DNA from: Melastoma dodecandrum | Taxonomy: Eukaryota > Streptophyta > Magnoliopsida > Myrtales > Melastomataceae | DNA length: 64,000 bases | Direction: 5' to 3' | Assembly: GCA_029817715.1 (NCBI GenBank) | Contig: JARUPY010000290.1 | Span: forward strand, 2,356,001 to 2,420,000 | In this document: positions 21,601-33,006 of the stretch, piece after piece | How the letters are laid out: each line of letters begins with the position of its first letter | Position numbering within the stretch: position 1 is the first letter of the stretch | The notes under the pieces: generated by a model | Databases searched by the model: none | The model's input: the letters and a program-made list of their open reading frames with translations, nothing else | Told to the model about the DNA's origin: nothing | Position numbers and translations under genes: made by a program

Positions 21601-23602
21601 TATATAACAGAAAGGTTCGAGAATGAATTACATATAGCGACGGGTGACAGAGTTAGTTTATTTAGATTTTTCTCTCACCAAATCATATGTGCTTCAATGA
21701 TTACTTTCCATTGAAATAATGATAGGTTGCTTGAATTCTAGATATTTGTAGATTCTAATTGATCAAATTTTGTAGGTCTTAAGAGCCTGAGATTTGTCAA
21801 TACTTCCTGACACGTACTACAGCATAATTATTTGTTTTAAAGAATAATTGAAGTGAAACTTGGGGGATATAATTGTCGTTATGTAGAAAAGGCAGCTGGT
21901 TCATATGCACTTGAGCAGTGTCAGGATCAGGACTTTATACAGATACTTATAGAAAAACTATTGCTTTCTATATGGCATGTAGGGCTTGCCAAAATATGTC
22001 TTCCAAAATTTCTGCCTATTCATAAAAAAGATAACCTATAGTAACTCATAATTCTTTTTTTAGCTGCTTCTGTAGGTTTAGATTTTCTGTTATATGTTTC
22101 TTGTTTTTGTTGGGTTGCTTTAAAATATTTTTTGTTCAATGACTGCATTATATCTGTAGTACTCTTCCCACAATTGTCCTCATGCTTTAGGGTGGCGTTC
22201 CGAGGGTCCATTTGTTGGATGGGACAATTGGTGGTGCCTTGCTCCTGGAACTGTTCCAGAGGGATGGAATCGGGACTATGGTGGCCAGGTTTGTTCCTCG
22301 CTGGTTGGCTTTTAAGACCTTGTATATTAACTGGACGTTTCTTTGGGAATGGAATGTTGATGTCGATGATTTATTAGCTGAAGTCTGTAGTTGTTACTTC
22401 TACATTGTATTTCATTCCATGATACCTTTTAAACACGAGCAAAACCTTTACTTTGTCTCAGTTGTGCCCATTATTTGATTTTTGGGAGTCTTGGAGTCAT
22501 AATTCCCTCAACAAATCACTTGACAACCTGAATCCTCATTTTTGCAGTGATCTTTACGAGGGTACACGAACTGCAAAGGATACAGACCTTCATGGCATAA
22601 GACAATTATTGAAACCTCTAGAAGAATCTGGCACCTTGATTAGACGAACTGATGAAGAGGTTTTCCTTGTCCCAACTTGGAGTTTTCGTTTTCTGTATGA
22701 CTACATCCGGTTTTCACATTGTTGTTGAATGTTGTTTAATAAATATCCCATAGCAAAGCTTCGTGTTCTGAAATTGCTATTCATCATTCATCTTCATTTG
22801 CCACAGCTACTAGAAGCATTGAACTCTTTCATTGTTGTGGAGAGAGAAGGGCACGTCATTGCTTGTGCAGCACTTCTCCCTTTTTATGAGGAAAAGTGTG
22901 GAGAGGTCGCTGCCATTGCAGTCTCCCCTGAATGCCGTGGGCAAGGACAAGGGGATAAGTTATTGGGTATGACTGTTAATGTAGAAACCCTATTTCATTG
23001 TTTCGGCTGGTAGTATTTGTCCCGTAAAACATCTGTTTGGTACCCGCTTCCTTTACTAGAAACTGCATAGCACATTGTATTTTGTTTGTGTTGATGGAGA
23101 TTGATTTCTTTATGTAGATTACATCGAGAAGATAGCATATTCCCTGGGATTGGATATGCTTTTCTTATTGACAACACGTACTGCAGATTGGTATGTATAC
23201 TTTTCTTAGTTTGATGAGCTAAATTTAGCTTCATGATCTCCATCCACCACTTTTGGGAAAATATTAGATATGTATCTCATTCAAAAAGAAAAGTTCATCC
23301 CTTGAAAAGGGAGTATAAAATCTCTGAACTTTCCTTCCTATTAACTTAGGACCGAGAGCCACCATTAGCTGGGCACAGGATGGACGATCATTTGATCATG
23401 TCTAACTGCTTGAGCATAACATTGCTATGTTTCATGAAAATATGGCTGCAGGTTCGTAAGACGAGGTTTCTCGGAATGTTCCATTGAGTTAATTCCTGAG
23501 AGGAGGCGGAAGAAGATCAATCTATCCCGGAATTCCAAGTACTATTCGAAGAAACTAGTGCCTAGTACAAATGGAATCTCCTTTGGTACTACTGTCAGTT
23601 GA
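18697..23602 (+). CDS. NAGS1: N-acetylglutamate synthase, chloroplastic (NAGS)
   Basis: Ten exons: 18697-19065, 19292-19379, 19662-19870, 19960-20111, 20953-21409, 22191-22288, 22548-22659, 22807-22966, 23118-23190, 23452-23602; 622 residues with all phases matching. NAGS acetylates glutamate with acetyl-CoA, the first step of plastid arginine synthesis. An alanine-rich plastid transit peptide (residues 1-80) precedes an amino-acid-kinase-like domain (about 95-330; [46 protein letters not shown]). A GNAT domain follows in exons 7-10 with the acetyl-CoA loop [15 protein letters not shown]. Exon 1 joins exon 2 through a GC-AG intron (CAAG/GCACGA); all other introns are GT-AG. I start at 18697 because upstream in-frame sequence is not transit-like. 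The residue-level start is less certain than the rest. Confidence 0.93.
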
Positions 23603-24158
23603 GTAGCCATCACCTGATCTACCATTGTTACAATGTTATTCCTTCTCGGGGCTGAGGACTTCAAGGTTATGAGGTGATCTCAAATCCATGCGTCTCACGA
23701 GGCATCCATCTCCTGTCTTGGGTTGTAGTTTTGGTTTGATTTCTTGTAGCATCCTAAAAGCAATTGTTAATAGCCGGGTCATTGATTCCTTAATGTTGCA
23801 GAACGGACAGACAACTTCTACCTGTGACTAGTATTATTATTCACAAATCTATAATTCTTAACCAGGTTTATTCTCACATTGAGGTGGGGACGGCGGATGG
23901 GCTCAGCATATAATGTCCGAAAACGATGTCCGTACTCTACCAAATTCCTCCACAGTTCGTGGCTTCATTGAATTGCAGTACTGATAATGAATCGTTGAAG
24001 GAATGCATTAATAAAAAAGGGCATCCCAATAAACTTATTGAAAGGTCGGTCACTCCATTCCCAGGGGCCATTTTTTTCAAGTACTGGGGAAACTGAAAAG
24101 AGCAGCTCGTATTACGTCTCCTTGAGAAGAAAACATTCAGGAATGAAGATGTAATGGA
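23603..24158. other. convergent 3' ends of NAGS and NDUFS4
   Basis: About 556 bp separates the two stop codons. It must hold both 3' UTRs. No other signal is recognised. Confidence 0.5.
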
Positions 24159-25862
24159 TCAGCTCTGTGCATCTTTAGGAGGACCCTTCCACTTGAAGTT
24201 ATCCGCGTAAGCCTTGACCTGCCACCATGATTGGCCAAGAGGGTGAATTGCTACAAGAGACATGACGTGTAGGCAGCAAATGCATAAAAACAATGAAAAT
24301 CTCTATTGAGAGGTTGACATGCAGGGTCTTGAGTAAGCCAAGAACATAATGACCACTGTGATAGTCACATCACATACAGAAGCAATTCATAGGCGAAGAC
24401 AAGAACGACCCGCCACCCCCCCCCCCCTATTTTTTAGATGCCTACTCTCACATTATCAAAGAATATGTTCAAAGGCATCAAAATAAATACCTTCAACAGA
24501 GGTGTGTGCGGTTTCTTCACCTGCATAAATCAAAGAGATTACCGTGTTAGAAGATGCATTCAAATCGTTCAAAATTAAGAAACTGCAATGAAGTCAATTA
24601 ATATCAGGTAGACAGGTTAAAATGCACACAAATCCAACAGGAAGAAGAAGTACAAACATAAGATAAATGACAGGCAAGGCTGTCACAGGATAGAGAATTC
24701 TATCAAAGATTAGAAGTCGAATTAAGTGCAAATTTATTATTACAAGCAAAAGATAGAAGCCTACTTCGGATCTGCACAGCTTATATTCTAATCTGACCAG
24801 CAATAGTGATAGAGACTAATGGTCCTCAGTCACCATAACTAGACTAGAGTCACCATAATTGAATTTTTAGCTCATTTATTCCTGTAAACTAAATAAGCTT
24901 TTACAAATCACAAGGAATCATCAACTTTAGTCAAGGTCCTATTTATCTAATTAGATTTTAAAGAAGAATTGCCAGAGGCTTAGAAGGGGAAAAATCTCAA
25001 ATTTATCCATGTTTCCTAGATCTTACTCAAATACCTATAATATCCTTCACAATCATAGGAAGGTGATGATGTCCAATCCTCTAGTCTTATATGGCCATGT
25101 CTAGTTCAAATCAACTACAAGCACAGCTTCTTGTGATATAAAAAGACAGAGAGACACCAATTACCGCATATTCCCAACCATGCCTCTCAGCAAAATCCTT
25201 GGCCGCCTCTTCACTATCGAAACTAAGCGCAGAATCACCGACATTGGCATACGGATCCCCTGTAGATGTCCATCCCATCAAAGGATTTTCCCACCTGAAA
25301 GAACAAGTTAATGAACCTGCTAATTGTATTCCCGGATTCCACACCCTGACGTATATATTCTACTACTATCCATCATAGCCAGTCTCTCGTGGGAACATCA
25401 ACGGGCATTAATAGGTGCCTTTGCATCAGAGCAAACACAGGAAGTGAAAACTACCCAAAATCCCCGGAAGACCATTCTCATGGAAGAGCAACCCTAACAA
25501 CATCCACAGCTACACGCAGAAAGGGAGCGATCACATACTTGTGGGTGGATAGGAAATTGATCTTCCACCTCCCGACCTTGCCGGATCCCTGCTGAGAAGC
25601 GGTCCTGGCGGGCGAATAGATCAACACCTACACACCAAATGGACCCACAATCAAAATCAACCAAAAACCCTAGAAATCACCGCCTCCCGTGGAAGGAGAG
25701 AATTTGGAGGATCTCTCCGGATACCCTTCTGCGGAGATGCTCCTGGGGGATCCCGGAGACCAACCCTATCTCGTGGGGCTTCGTCTCCACCAGAGAGTCG
25801 GAGGAGAACCTCCTAGACAGCGCCGCAGCTTGGGCCGACGCCCGGCGAACGGACCAGCTCAT
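24159..25862 (-). CDS. NDUFS4: NADH dehydrogenase (ubiquinone) iron-sulfur protein 4, mitochondrial (18 kDa complex I subunit)
   Basis: Five minus-strand exons: 25725-25862, 25539-25627, 25165-25294, 24491-24520 and 24159-24218 give 148 residues with consistent phases. NDUFS4 (Arabidopsis FRO1) is an accessory subunit of the complex I N-module. A basic, Ser/Ala-rich mitochondrial presequence ([20 protein letters not shown]) is followed by [11 protein letters not shown], the conserved [21 protein letters not shown] block in exon 2, then [20 protein letters not shown] and [19 protein letters not shown]. The C-terminus is [19 protein letters not shown], as in the family. One exon is only 30 nt. 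All splice sites are GT-AG. The gene is convergent with NAGS and looks intact. Confidence 0.95.
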
Positions 25863-25955
25863 TTCTCTTCTACTTATCGGATAGTCGTCGGAAGTTGACT
25901 ACGCGACTACGTTTCGGGACTCTTCTTTAGCGGCGTTTTATCATCGCTGTGTTTT

Positions 25956-26335
25956 GTGTTTTATACGGAAATATGGTTAGTTTTAAAATAAATCGTGAAA
26001 TATGGTTTTAATTTTATAAAATATTTTTATTGTCGAAGGGACGCATTTTAAAAATACGCTTTCGATTTATAAAAAGAGCATGGTTTCAAAACGCGCCATT
26101 CGTGTATTAAAAGAAGGGGTGTGTTTTCAAAATCCGTCCCTATACGAAATTCGGGCACGGCATGGGGACACGGTTTCAAAATGTGACCTCATGCAGGGGC
26201 GAATTTTAATACTTGAAGAAATTCTCCAAGTGTTGAGGGCCCCTTCGGAGAAACCCGCCCCTCCTTGAACATACAATGGGCGGGTTTTAAACCCGCCTAT
26301 TACTTGGAGAATCAAGGGGCGGGTTTCCCCTTCAA
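25956..26335 (+). repeat. left terminal inverted repeat of the PMD-carrying MULE
   Basis: It matches 31785-32159 in inverted orientation. Landmarks are TACGGAAATATGGTTAGTTTT near 25963, ATTCTCCAAGTGTTG near 26222, and GGGGCGGGTTTCCCC near 26317. The arms have diverged, with indels visible. Confidence 0.8.
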
Positions 26336-26470
26336 CACGGACGAATTTTCGAGTGTATGAAAGAAAGGTATTGGCGTCGGACGGGGGGCGGGTTTCCCCT
26401 TCAACACGGACGAATTTTCGAGTGTATGAAAGAAAGGTATTGGCGTCGGACGGGGGGCGGGTTTCTCCTT
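26317..26470 (+). repeat. tandem duplication, 69-bp unit, two copies plus a partial third
   Basis: GGGCGGGTTTCCCCTTC recurs at about 26318 and 26387, and the third start (GGGCGGGTTTCTCC) is at about 26456. The first two units, including GAGTGTATGAAAGAAAGGTA, look identical. It lies at the inner edge of the left inverted repeat, a common place for MULE subterminal repeats. Confidence 0.85.
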
Positions 26471-27192
26471 AGAACACACAAGACCCGTTCCCCGTCAGGC
26501 ATAACTCGGGTCCTCCTCCCCCGAAATCAGTTTTCGCTAACCCTAATCCGCTCCCCGACCCCGACCCCCAAACGGCCGACGCCCGTCACCCCATCCGTCC
26601 TTTGTCCTCCGACGCTTTTCGACCGACGTCATTCGACGCCTTTCGGCAGACGTCCTTCGTCCTCCGCCCTTTACCGTCGCCCTTCGTCCTCCGCCGTCAC
26701 CCCCTAAAAGTGGTATGTCCTGATTTGATCGTTGCAAATAAATATTGGACTGTTGTGAGTAGAGTACTGTGATTATTCCTTTACGAAGCGTGCACTAAAG
26801 ATTTTTGTAGTTACCATTATTTTGATGATTAATAGTATGTTTGAATTTTTGTAGGTATTATTAAGTTCGAAGAACTAGCTAATTCACGTAAGTTTTATCT
26901 TACATTTCAATATCGCAAGTTCATTTGTTGTTGTATGGAAATGGGAAGGTTATTCATGGTAGTCAAGGAGTAGGTTATAATAAGGGTCCAGTGAAACGTA
27001 TAGAGGTACCTGCTGATGTCAACTATGTGCAATTTGAAAGGGTAATTACTAATGCAATGAGATTAAACGAAGGTAGTAAGGCTAGAAATATGTCATAGAT
27101 ATCCCGTTCATTCGTATGGTCTTTATGGCATAAAGAGAGAATGGAAAATTTCGTGCAAGAGAGAATGGAAAATTTCGTCATAGTTAAATGTC

Positions 27193-29401
27193 GTGCAAGA
27201 GAGAATGGAAAATTTCGAAGTTAGTAGAAATATTTATCGATTCGTACCGGTGAATGAAGGGTGTAGCGGATATGGTAGTAATGTGGGGAATGAGGAGGAT
27301 GGTGGTAATGATTATGAAGATGATTATGAAGAGGGTGACCCGTTTGAAGATTTAGAACGTGATATGGGCAATGAAGTAGTTCTAAACGAAACTATATATC
27401 GGCGATATGAGAATCATATCGTTGATTCAATAGTGAATTCCGATAATGACACCAATACTGATAATAAAATGTTCAACGGTATTAATTTAGGGAACGAGGA
27501 AAATATTAGGAATGTCAGGGCTAATGAGGCTGGTCCTTCTAGGAAGAAACGGTTAGAGAAACCTCTACCATTCTATCTAGACAGCGGCGATACTGGGATG
27601 GTGATTTTCGAGGAGGATGAGGATGTTAGGATGACGGACGATCCGGACGCTGTGGTTGAATTTCGTAAAGGGATGCGGTTCAAGCATAAGAACCATCTCA
27701 TTCATACGGTGAATATATTCCATATCAAGAACCATTATAACTACGAAATTGTGGAGCCAGATAAGACGACGTGGTCTGTGTTTTGTTCTGAGTTTGGATC
27801 TGGTTGTAAGTGGAGATTACGCGCGATTCAACGTTTGTGATGATGAGTTTGAAATAACGATTGTTGGTGAGTCGCATACATGTTTAAATGCAGTGTTTTC
27901 CTAAGATCATGATCGACTTAACTGTAAGTTTATGGTTCCCTACTTCCGTACTTTTGTTAGAGAATCTCCAGAAGTGAAAGTGTCGTTCTTATGGAATGTA
28001 ATAAAGGAGAGATTTGGGTATGAAGTAACTAGGAGACGAGTATGGGATGTAAAGAGGAAGGCAATTGCAGTTGAATACGGTGAATGGGATGAATCTTATA
28101 ATGAGTTGCCACATCTTATGAATGCAATTAGAATTGCCAATCCCGGAACAATTGTTGATTGGGGTGCAACTTATATTCTTGGCAATGTGGAAGTATTCCA
28201 CTTTCAGAGACTGTTTTGGGCGTTCGGACAGTGTATTCAGGTATTCAATCATTGTCGGCTAGTTATAAGTATAGATGGCTCATTTTTATATGGTAAATAT
28301 AGGCATAAACTCTTAATTACATGTTCTATGGATGGGAGAACCATATTGTGCCGCTTGCATTTGCACTGGTTGATGAGGAAAGCTATGATTCATGGAGTTG
28401 GTTCTTGAGATTCCTTAAGGAATATGTCATTGGTGAAAGGACGGGAGGAGTATGCTTGATTTCCGACAGACATGCTGGCATTCAAGCGGCTGTGAATAAT
28501 CCGTAGGTGGGTTGGACCCCACCATTTGCGCATTGGCGGTTCTGTCTTAGACATGTGGCAAGCAATTTCAATACGAGATATAAAAATGTTGTTTGTAAAA
28601 GGAAGTTGATAGCCGCAGCGAGGAAATCGATGACTGTGAAGCACAAAAACATTATGAGAAGCTTGTTTGAATCAATGCCAGAATCTGGCGAGTTTTTCGC
28701 TGAGATGAATGAAGAGCAGTGGTGTTTGAGTCGGGATGGCTTTTATAAATATGGTCTTATGACTACGAATTTGAGCGAGAGTTACAACGCCGTTATAAGA
28801 TGTGCCAGAAATCTTCCTGTTTCGGCTCTTGTTAGGAAAATATGGTATAATTGCGTATCATATTGGATAGCCAAACGGGATGATGCAGACTCTGCGTTGA
28901 AAATTGGCGAAAGTTTTACAAGTGTTTGTACAAATCGGTTGTTCAAATGTTTAGAGAAAGCCAAACGGTACGAAGTAGTGCTTCTCGATCGACAAGAGGG
29001 TAGATTTGACGCGAAAACTAGAGGAAAACATCGACTCAAGTATGTATTTCTTCAAGCGTGGAAATCCAGCTGCAAGAAGTGGCAAATCTATCACATTCCT
29101 TGTTCGCATGCTTTGGTATGTTATGCAACCATGCATGTAGATCATATCGCTGTCATTAGTCATTTCTACTCATTCGAGTGTCAGAAGGCCGTATATGCTT
29201 CCAAATAGCATTCTTTTGATTGCTAAGATGATTGGCCGGAATATCCTTTTCCGAGAGTCAATCCCGACCCTACAAGGGTCATACCAAAAGGGCGTCCCAG
29301 GTCATCCCGTATACGGAATGAAATGGACATCAAGGAGAAATATCGGAAAACTAGTTGTGGGTTATGTAGAAAGGAAGGTCATAACCGACGTAGTTGTCCT
29401 A
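27193..29401 (+). pseudogene. MuDR/MULE transposase with SWIM and zinc-knuckle domains (decayed)
   Basis: Segments in order: an acidic N-terminus; the mutator DNA-binding domain ending FCSEFGSGCKWRLRA (about 27780-27825); a catalytic region with SIDGSFLYGKY (first Asp, about 28268), VPLAFALVDEESYDSWSWF, LISDRHAGIQ (second Asp, about 28458) and FAHWRFCLRHVASNF; TTNLSESYNAVIRCARNLPV; a SWIM finger IPCSHALVCYATMHVD (about 29095); and a CCHC knuckle SCGLCRKEGHNRRSCP (about 29350). Lesions are a one-base loss near 27826, TAA at 27902-27904, a one-base loss near 28337, and TAG at 28504-28506. Domain order is that of full-length plant MULE transposases. Three copies of AAGAGAGAATGGAAAATTTCG precede it at 27133-27217. 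Confidence 0.88.
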
Positions 29402-29700
29402 ATAGGAATATTCTTTTTCAATTTTAAATTATATATTCTTGTTGTTTTTATGCTTTACTTGTGTTTGTTTTTAACCCTTGTTATATTGTCTTACAGGAAA
29501 ATGCATCCAGGGCCAAGAAAGACAAATGTTCTTAATGCTCAAGGAAAGCATCAGTCGACGGCTGTATGGGAAGCCGGATATAGTGTGGTATATCAACTTC
29601 TTTAGTTTTAAATCATTACATTATCTTTCATGTATTCGTACCTTGTTTACTAATTCGTGTTTTATTTACAAAATAACATTCTAACTTGCCGTTGGGTAGA

Positions 29701-31623
29701 TAAATCATTAAAGGGAGTTGCCACCGATCCCAGGATGGATGTTTACCTCTGTCAAGCAGGATTCTATGGAGTTGCTAAGATTCCATTCATTTCTTTGGAC
29801 TGGGCCCTTATCACAGCATTGACAGAACGCTAGAGGCCGAAGACGCACACCTTCCATATGCTGCACGGTGAGATGACCGTCACCATACAGGATGTGGCAA
29901 TTCAGCTAGGTTTGCCCGTAGATGGTGATGCGGTGATAGCAGACACCTCCGTATCTAATGAGGTAGTGTGTCTAGAGTTATTGGGTCGGGTACCTAGGGG
30001 TGACAACATTAGGTCTGGTCGTATTAGACTGAGCTGGTTAGCTGCCAATTTTGGTGAGATCCCTATAGATGCCCCTGAAGAGATAGTGCAGATGCATACC
30101 AAGGCTTATATTTTGCAGCTGATTGGCGGGATGATATTCACTACGAAGTCAGACAATTTAGTACACTTATTCTGGTTGCCTCAACTAGCGGACTTTGAGA
30201 GGGCTGGATAGTACAGTTGGGGTAGTGCATGCCTTGCATGGCTTTATAAGAGTTTGTGTAATGCGGCTCACCACAAGGCATCTCAAATAGAGGGTCCCCT
30301 GATATTGTTACAGATTTGGGCATGGGATAGATTCCACATATAGCGCCTCTTAGACATCGAACCCCATTTGTAGAGGATATGCATTTGAGCTATCATTGGG
30401 CCGTTGCAAAGGATGTACGCACAGTCACTACCCATGCACTTTCCTTGTACAGAGAGGCCTTCGATAGGCAAAGCATGGATCAGGTAAACTTCTATAGCTA
30501 ACAATTTCATTTGATTATATCGAACTCTCCTCACACATTCACATTGATATATGCAGATTGTTTGGCATCCTTACCGGGAGGAGTTGATAGCCATGCTTCC
30601 AGATTATTGCCGATCGGGAGAGGCTTTTTGGCGTGCCAGACTCCCTCTCATTTGCTTCTACATCGTGGAGTGGCATTAACCGGATAGAGTGATTCGTCAG
30701 TTTAGCGATCATCAGATCGTGCTGGCAGAATGTGACACTAGCAAGGCACTCCATCGGATGGATTTGCGCGGCAAGACGATGAACAACTGGAGAGAGGTCC
30801 ATCGGGTGCTTGTGGAGCTGTGGAAAGATATGATGAACAAGGTCGTGCCGCTGTTTTGGGAGTCACGCATTAAATACTCCAAATGGTATGCGAAGTACAC
30901 CATGCAATACATATCGCACACCGGCTCCATGCTAGGCACAATGGTAAGTCGTTTATGAGTATCACATTACATTTTTCCATTCTATTTTTCAATATTAACC
31001 TATATTTGTGATATAGATGAAGAATTTCCGCAAGATTAAGCTTCGGTCCGACCAGCCCAAATTCGTTTCTCTTGTCGAGGAGTCTATGCAGATGATGCGG
31101 GAGTATGCACCGATACGATTGTATGGTCGTACCGGCAGGTTGGAAGATCAACCTGCATACAAGTTCATGCCGTCAGGTGGACAGCATATGGCGGAAGATC
31201 ATTCTCCTATGAACCATTCGGAAGAGGAGCATGAAGATGAGGAGGTACCACGGACATACGAGGACCTCGTATTTGACGAGGAGGGCCATGAACTACGAGA
31301 AGGCATGCTCATCTTGGAAGTTGCCCATATTGATGCCGATTACAGCACACCTTACTTCGAGGTTGGGTCCAGTTCGACCTCGGGAGCTCCGATTAAAGGG
31401 GCGAGAGAATTCGGGAAAGTCCTTTGATGTTCGATTGATTTAAACTCTCGTAACTCAACTAATATAAGTTTTTCAGGTACGACCATTCACATCAAGGAGA
31501 AGGACCTTCTCAAATCACGCAACTGTACCCGGATGATTCATCGGAGCAGCCTCACGTTCCAGAAGATCCTGTCATCAGGCCTTATGTTAGGAGGAAATCG
31601 ACGAGGCGTCAGGGACTTTACTA
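29701..31623 (+). pseudogene. plant mobile domain (PMD, 'aminotransferase-like') gene carried by the MULE (decayed)
   Basis: From an acceptor-like TTGGGTAG, the sequence encodes VYLCQAGFYGVAKIPFISLD, WALITALTER, then THTFHMLHGEMTVTIQDVAIQLGLPVDG. This is the PMD signature seen in MAIN/MAIL1-like plant proteins. Further blocks are RLSWLAANFGEIP, LLQIWAWDRF, PYREELIAMLPDY and SGEAFWRARLPLICFYIVEWH. Stops interrupt it: TAG at 29831-29833, TAG at 30209-30211, and more near 30340-30400. Introns near 30480-30555 and 30945-31018 are plausible. An acidic tail and a basic C-terminal YVRRKSTRRQGLY close it at about 31621. PMD proteins are known both as host genes and as passengers of retro- and Mutator elements. 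Confidence 0.82.
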
Positions 31624-31784
31624 ATGTTTGTAAACATTTATGGACTTTGCGTATGATATTCTAAGGTTTTATGTATGATATTATTGTTCTACTCTTATAA
31701 TATGGATTGTTTCGAAGTTCGATAGTTTGGTTATTGTGTTGTTGAAATAGGGTTTCTAATATAATTCGTAAGTGCTTAGTAATG

Positions 31785-32159
31785 TTTAAAAGGGGGGCGG
31801 GAAACCCGCCCTTTGTATGTTTTAAGGAGGGGCAGGTTTTGAAAACCCGCCCCTTGATTCTCCAAGTAAGGCTTGTGCATTCCCCAACGGGGCCCCCAAC
31901 ACTTGGAGAATTTCTTCAAGTGTTGGAGAAAAACCCGCCCCTTCATGAGGGCGCGTTCTTTCTGTGCCCGGATTCCGCATAGGGGCGGGTTTCCTTTGAA
32001 ACACGGAGGGCGCGTTTTGAAACCGCACACTCTTTGTAAATAAAAAAGCCGTGTTTTCAAAACACGTCTCTTCGACGGTAAAATCGTATTTTATGAAAAT
32101 TTTTGCAAATTTTTTTCGCAAATTTTTTTTAAAACTAACCGTATTTCCGTACAAAACTC
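31785..32159 (-). repeat. right terminal inverted repeat of the PMD-carrying MULE
   Basis: This is the inverted partner of 25956-26335. It contains GGGCGGGAAACCCGCCC, CCGCCCCTTGATTCTCCAAG and, at the outer end, AACCGTATTTCCGTACAAAAC. Confidence 0.8.
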
Positions 32160-33006
32160 TATGTTTTCGAGCTCCTCAAGTCCGTCCAACCAAGATTTGT
32201 TATTTTAAGGTTCGAAAATATTTCAAGTGAAATGGATTATTTACTTTCAAACTTTATCAAAGAGTATATTTAAAAATGATATATTTTTATTTTTTAAGAA
32301 AATTGAAATCATAAAACACAAGACTTACAAAACACGAAATTTTGTTATTTTTTTCTAAGTTTAGTTAAAATTTCAAAGTCGGACTTAATTCGCAATTAAA
32401 GAATTGATAAATTTTAAAACTACATATTATATTTTGTAAATATTTTCGCTTAGAACGAGCTAAACCAAAACCTTTGTGAATTTCTTACTGCAAATTTATT
32501 CGTGAACTACGAAAAATATTTTATAAAATAGGATGTTAATTTTAAAAATTGGTCAAAAAATTTCTTCTAAATTGTGTACTTTTAAATCGAATTAGAAGCA
32601 TTACATGAAATTATTTTCCGAAATATTTTTTTTTTTGGACGGAACTTATTTTGGAACAAAGATGAATTTATCCGATACCATTACCATAAGCAACAAATGT
32701 TTGGTGAAAATCCAAGTAAATACTTGAAAGTTGAAAGATTGAAATCGTGTTTTTGGAGATAGTTTTTAGCCCATTGGGTATTTCAAGATATACAGCACAA
32801 CAATCAGGAACACAAATGTTTGATGTTACATAACATGGTGGGAAAAGAAACTCTAGCAGAGAACAATTGGTAACAAAAAAGTGCTCATGAAACAATCAAG
32901 TCAGGAAACAAAGCAAAAGATACCAATCTCACCACCACCACCACCACAACTGAATGATAAACCCAAATATATATCTTCTGGAATACAGAAGCACGCCCCG
33001 AAGTTC
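32160..33006. other. AT-rich spacer and 3' UTR of ARL8
   Basis: The stretch 32160-32640 is very AT-rich with no coding signal. The remainder up to 33006 probably contains the ARL8 3' UTR, which reads toward lower coordinates. Confidence 0.45.

Larger units (their letters stand above)
25956..32159. mobile_element. large Mutator-like element carrying a MuDR transposase and a plant mobile domain gene, both decayed (about 6.2 kb)
   Basis: The ends are inverted: the left begins near GTGTTTTATACGGAAATATGG and the right is the reverse complement of a sequence beginning near AGTTTTGTACGGAAATACGG. Similarity in opposite orientation extends about 380 bp at each end, with GGGGCGGGTTT-rich blocks. Between them lie a MuDR-type transposase (27.2-29.4 kb) and a PMD gene (29.7-31.6 kb), both on the plus strand and both broken. 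Candidate 9-bp duplications (CTGTGTTTT left, CTATGTTTT right) differ by one base, so the exact ends are uncertain by a few bases. The element lies between NDUFS4 and ARL8. Confidence 0.85.

Noticed and set aside
26357..26707. 116-codon frame in the MULE
   Set aside because: Runs through the 69-bp tandem duplication and a Ser/Pro/Arg low-complexity stretch; no homology.
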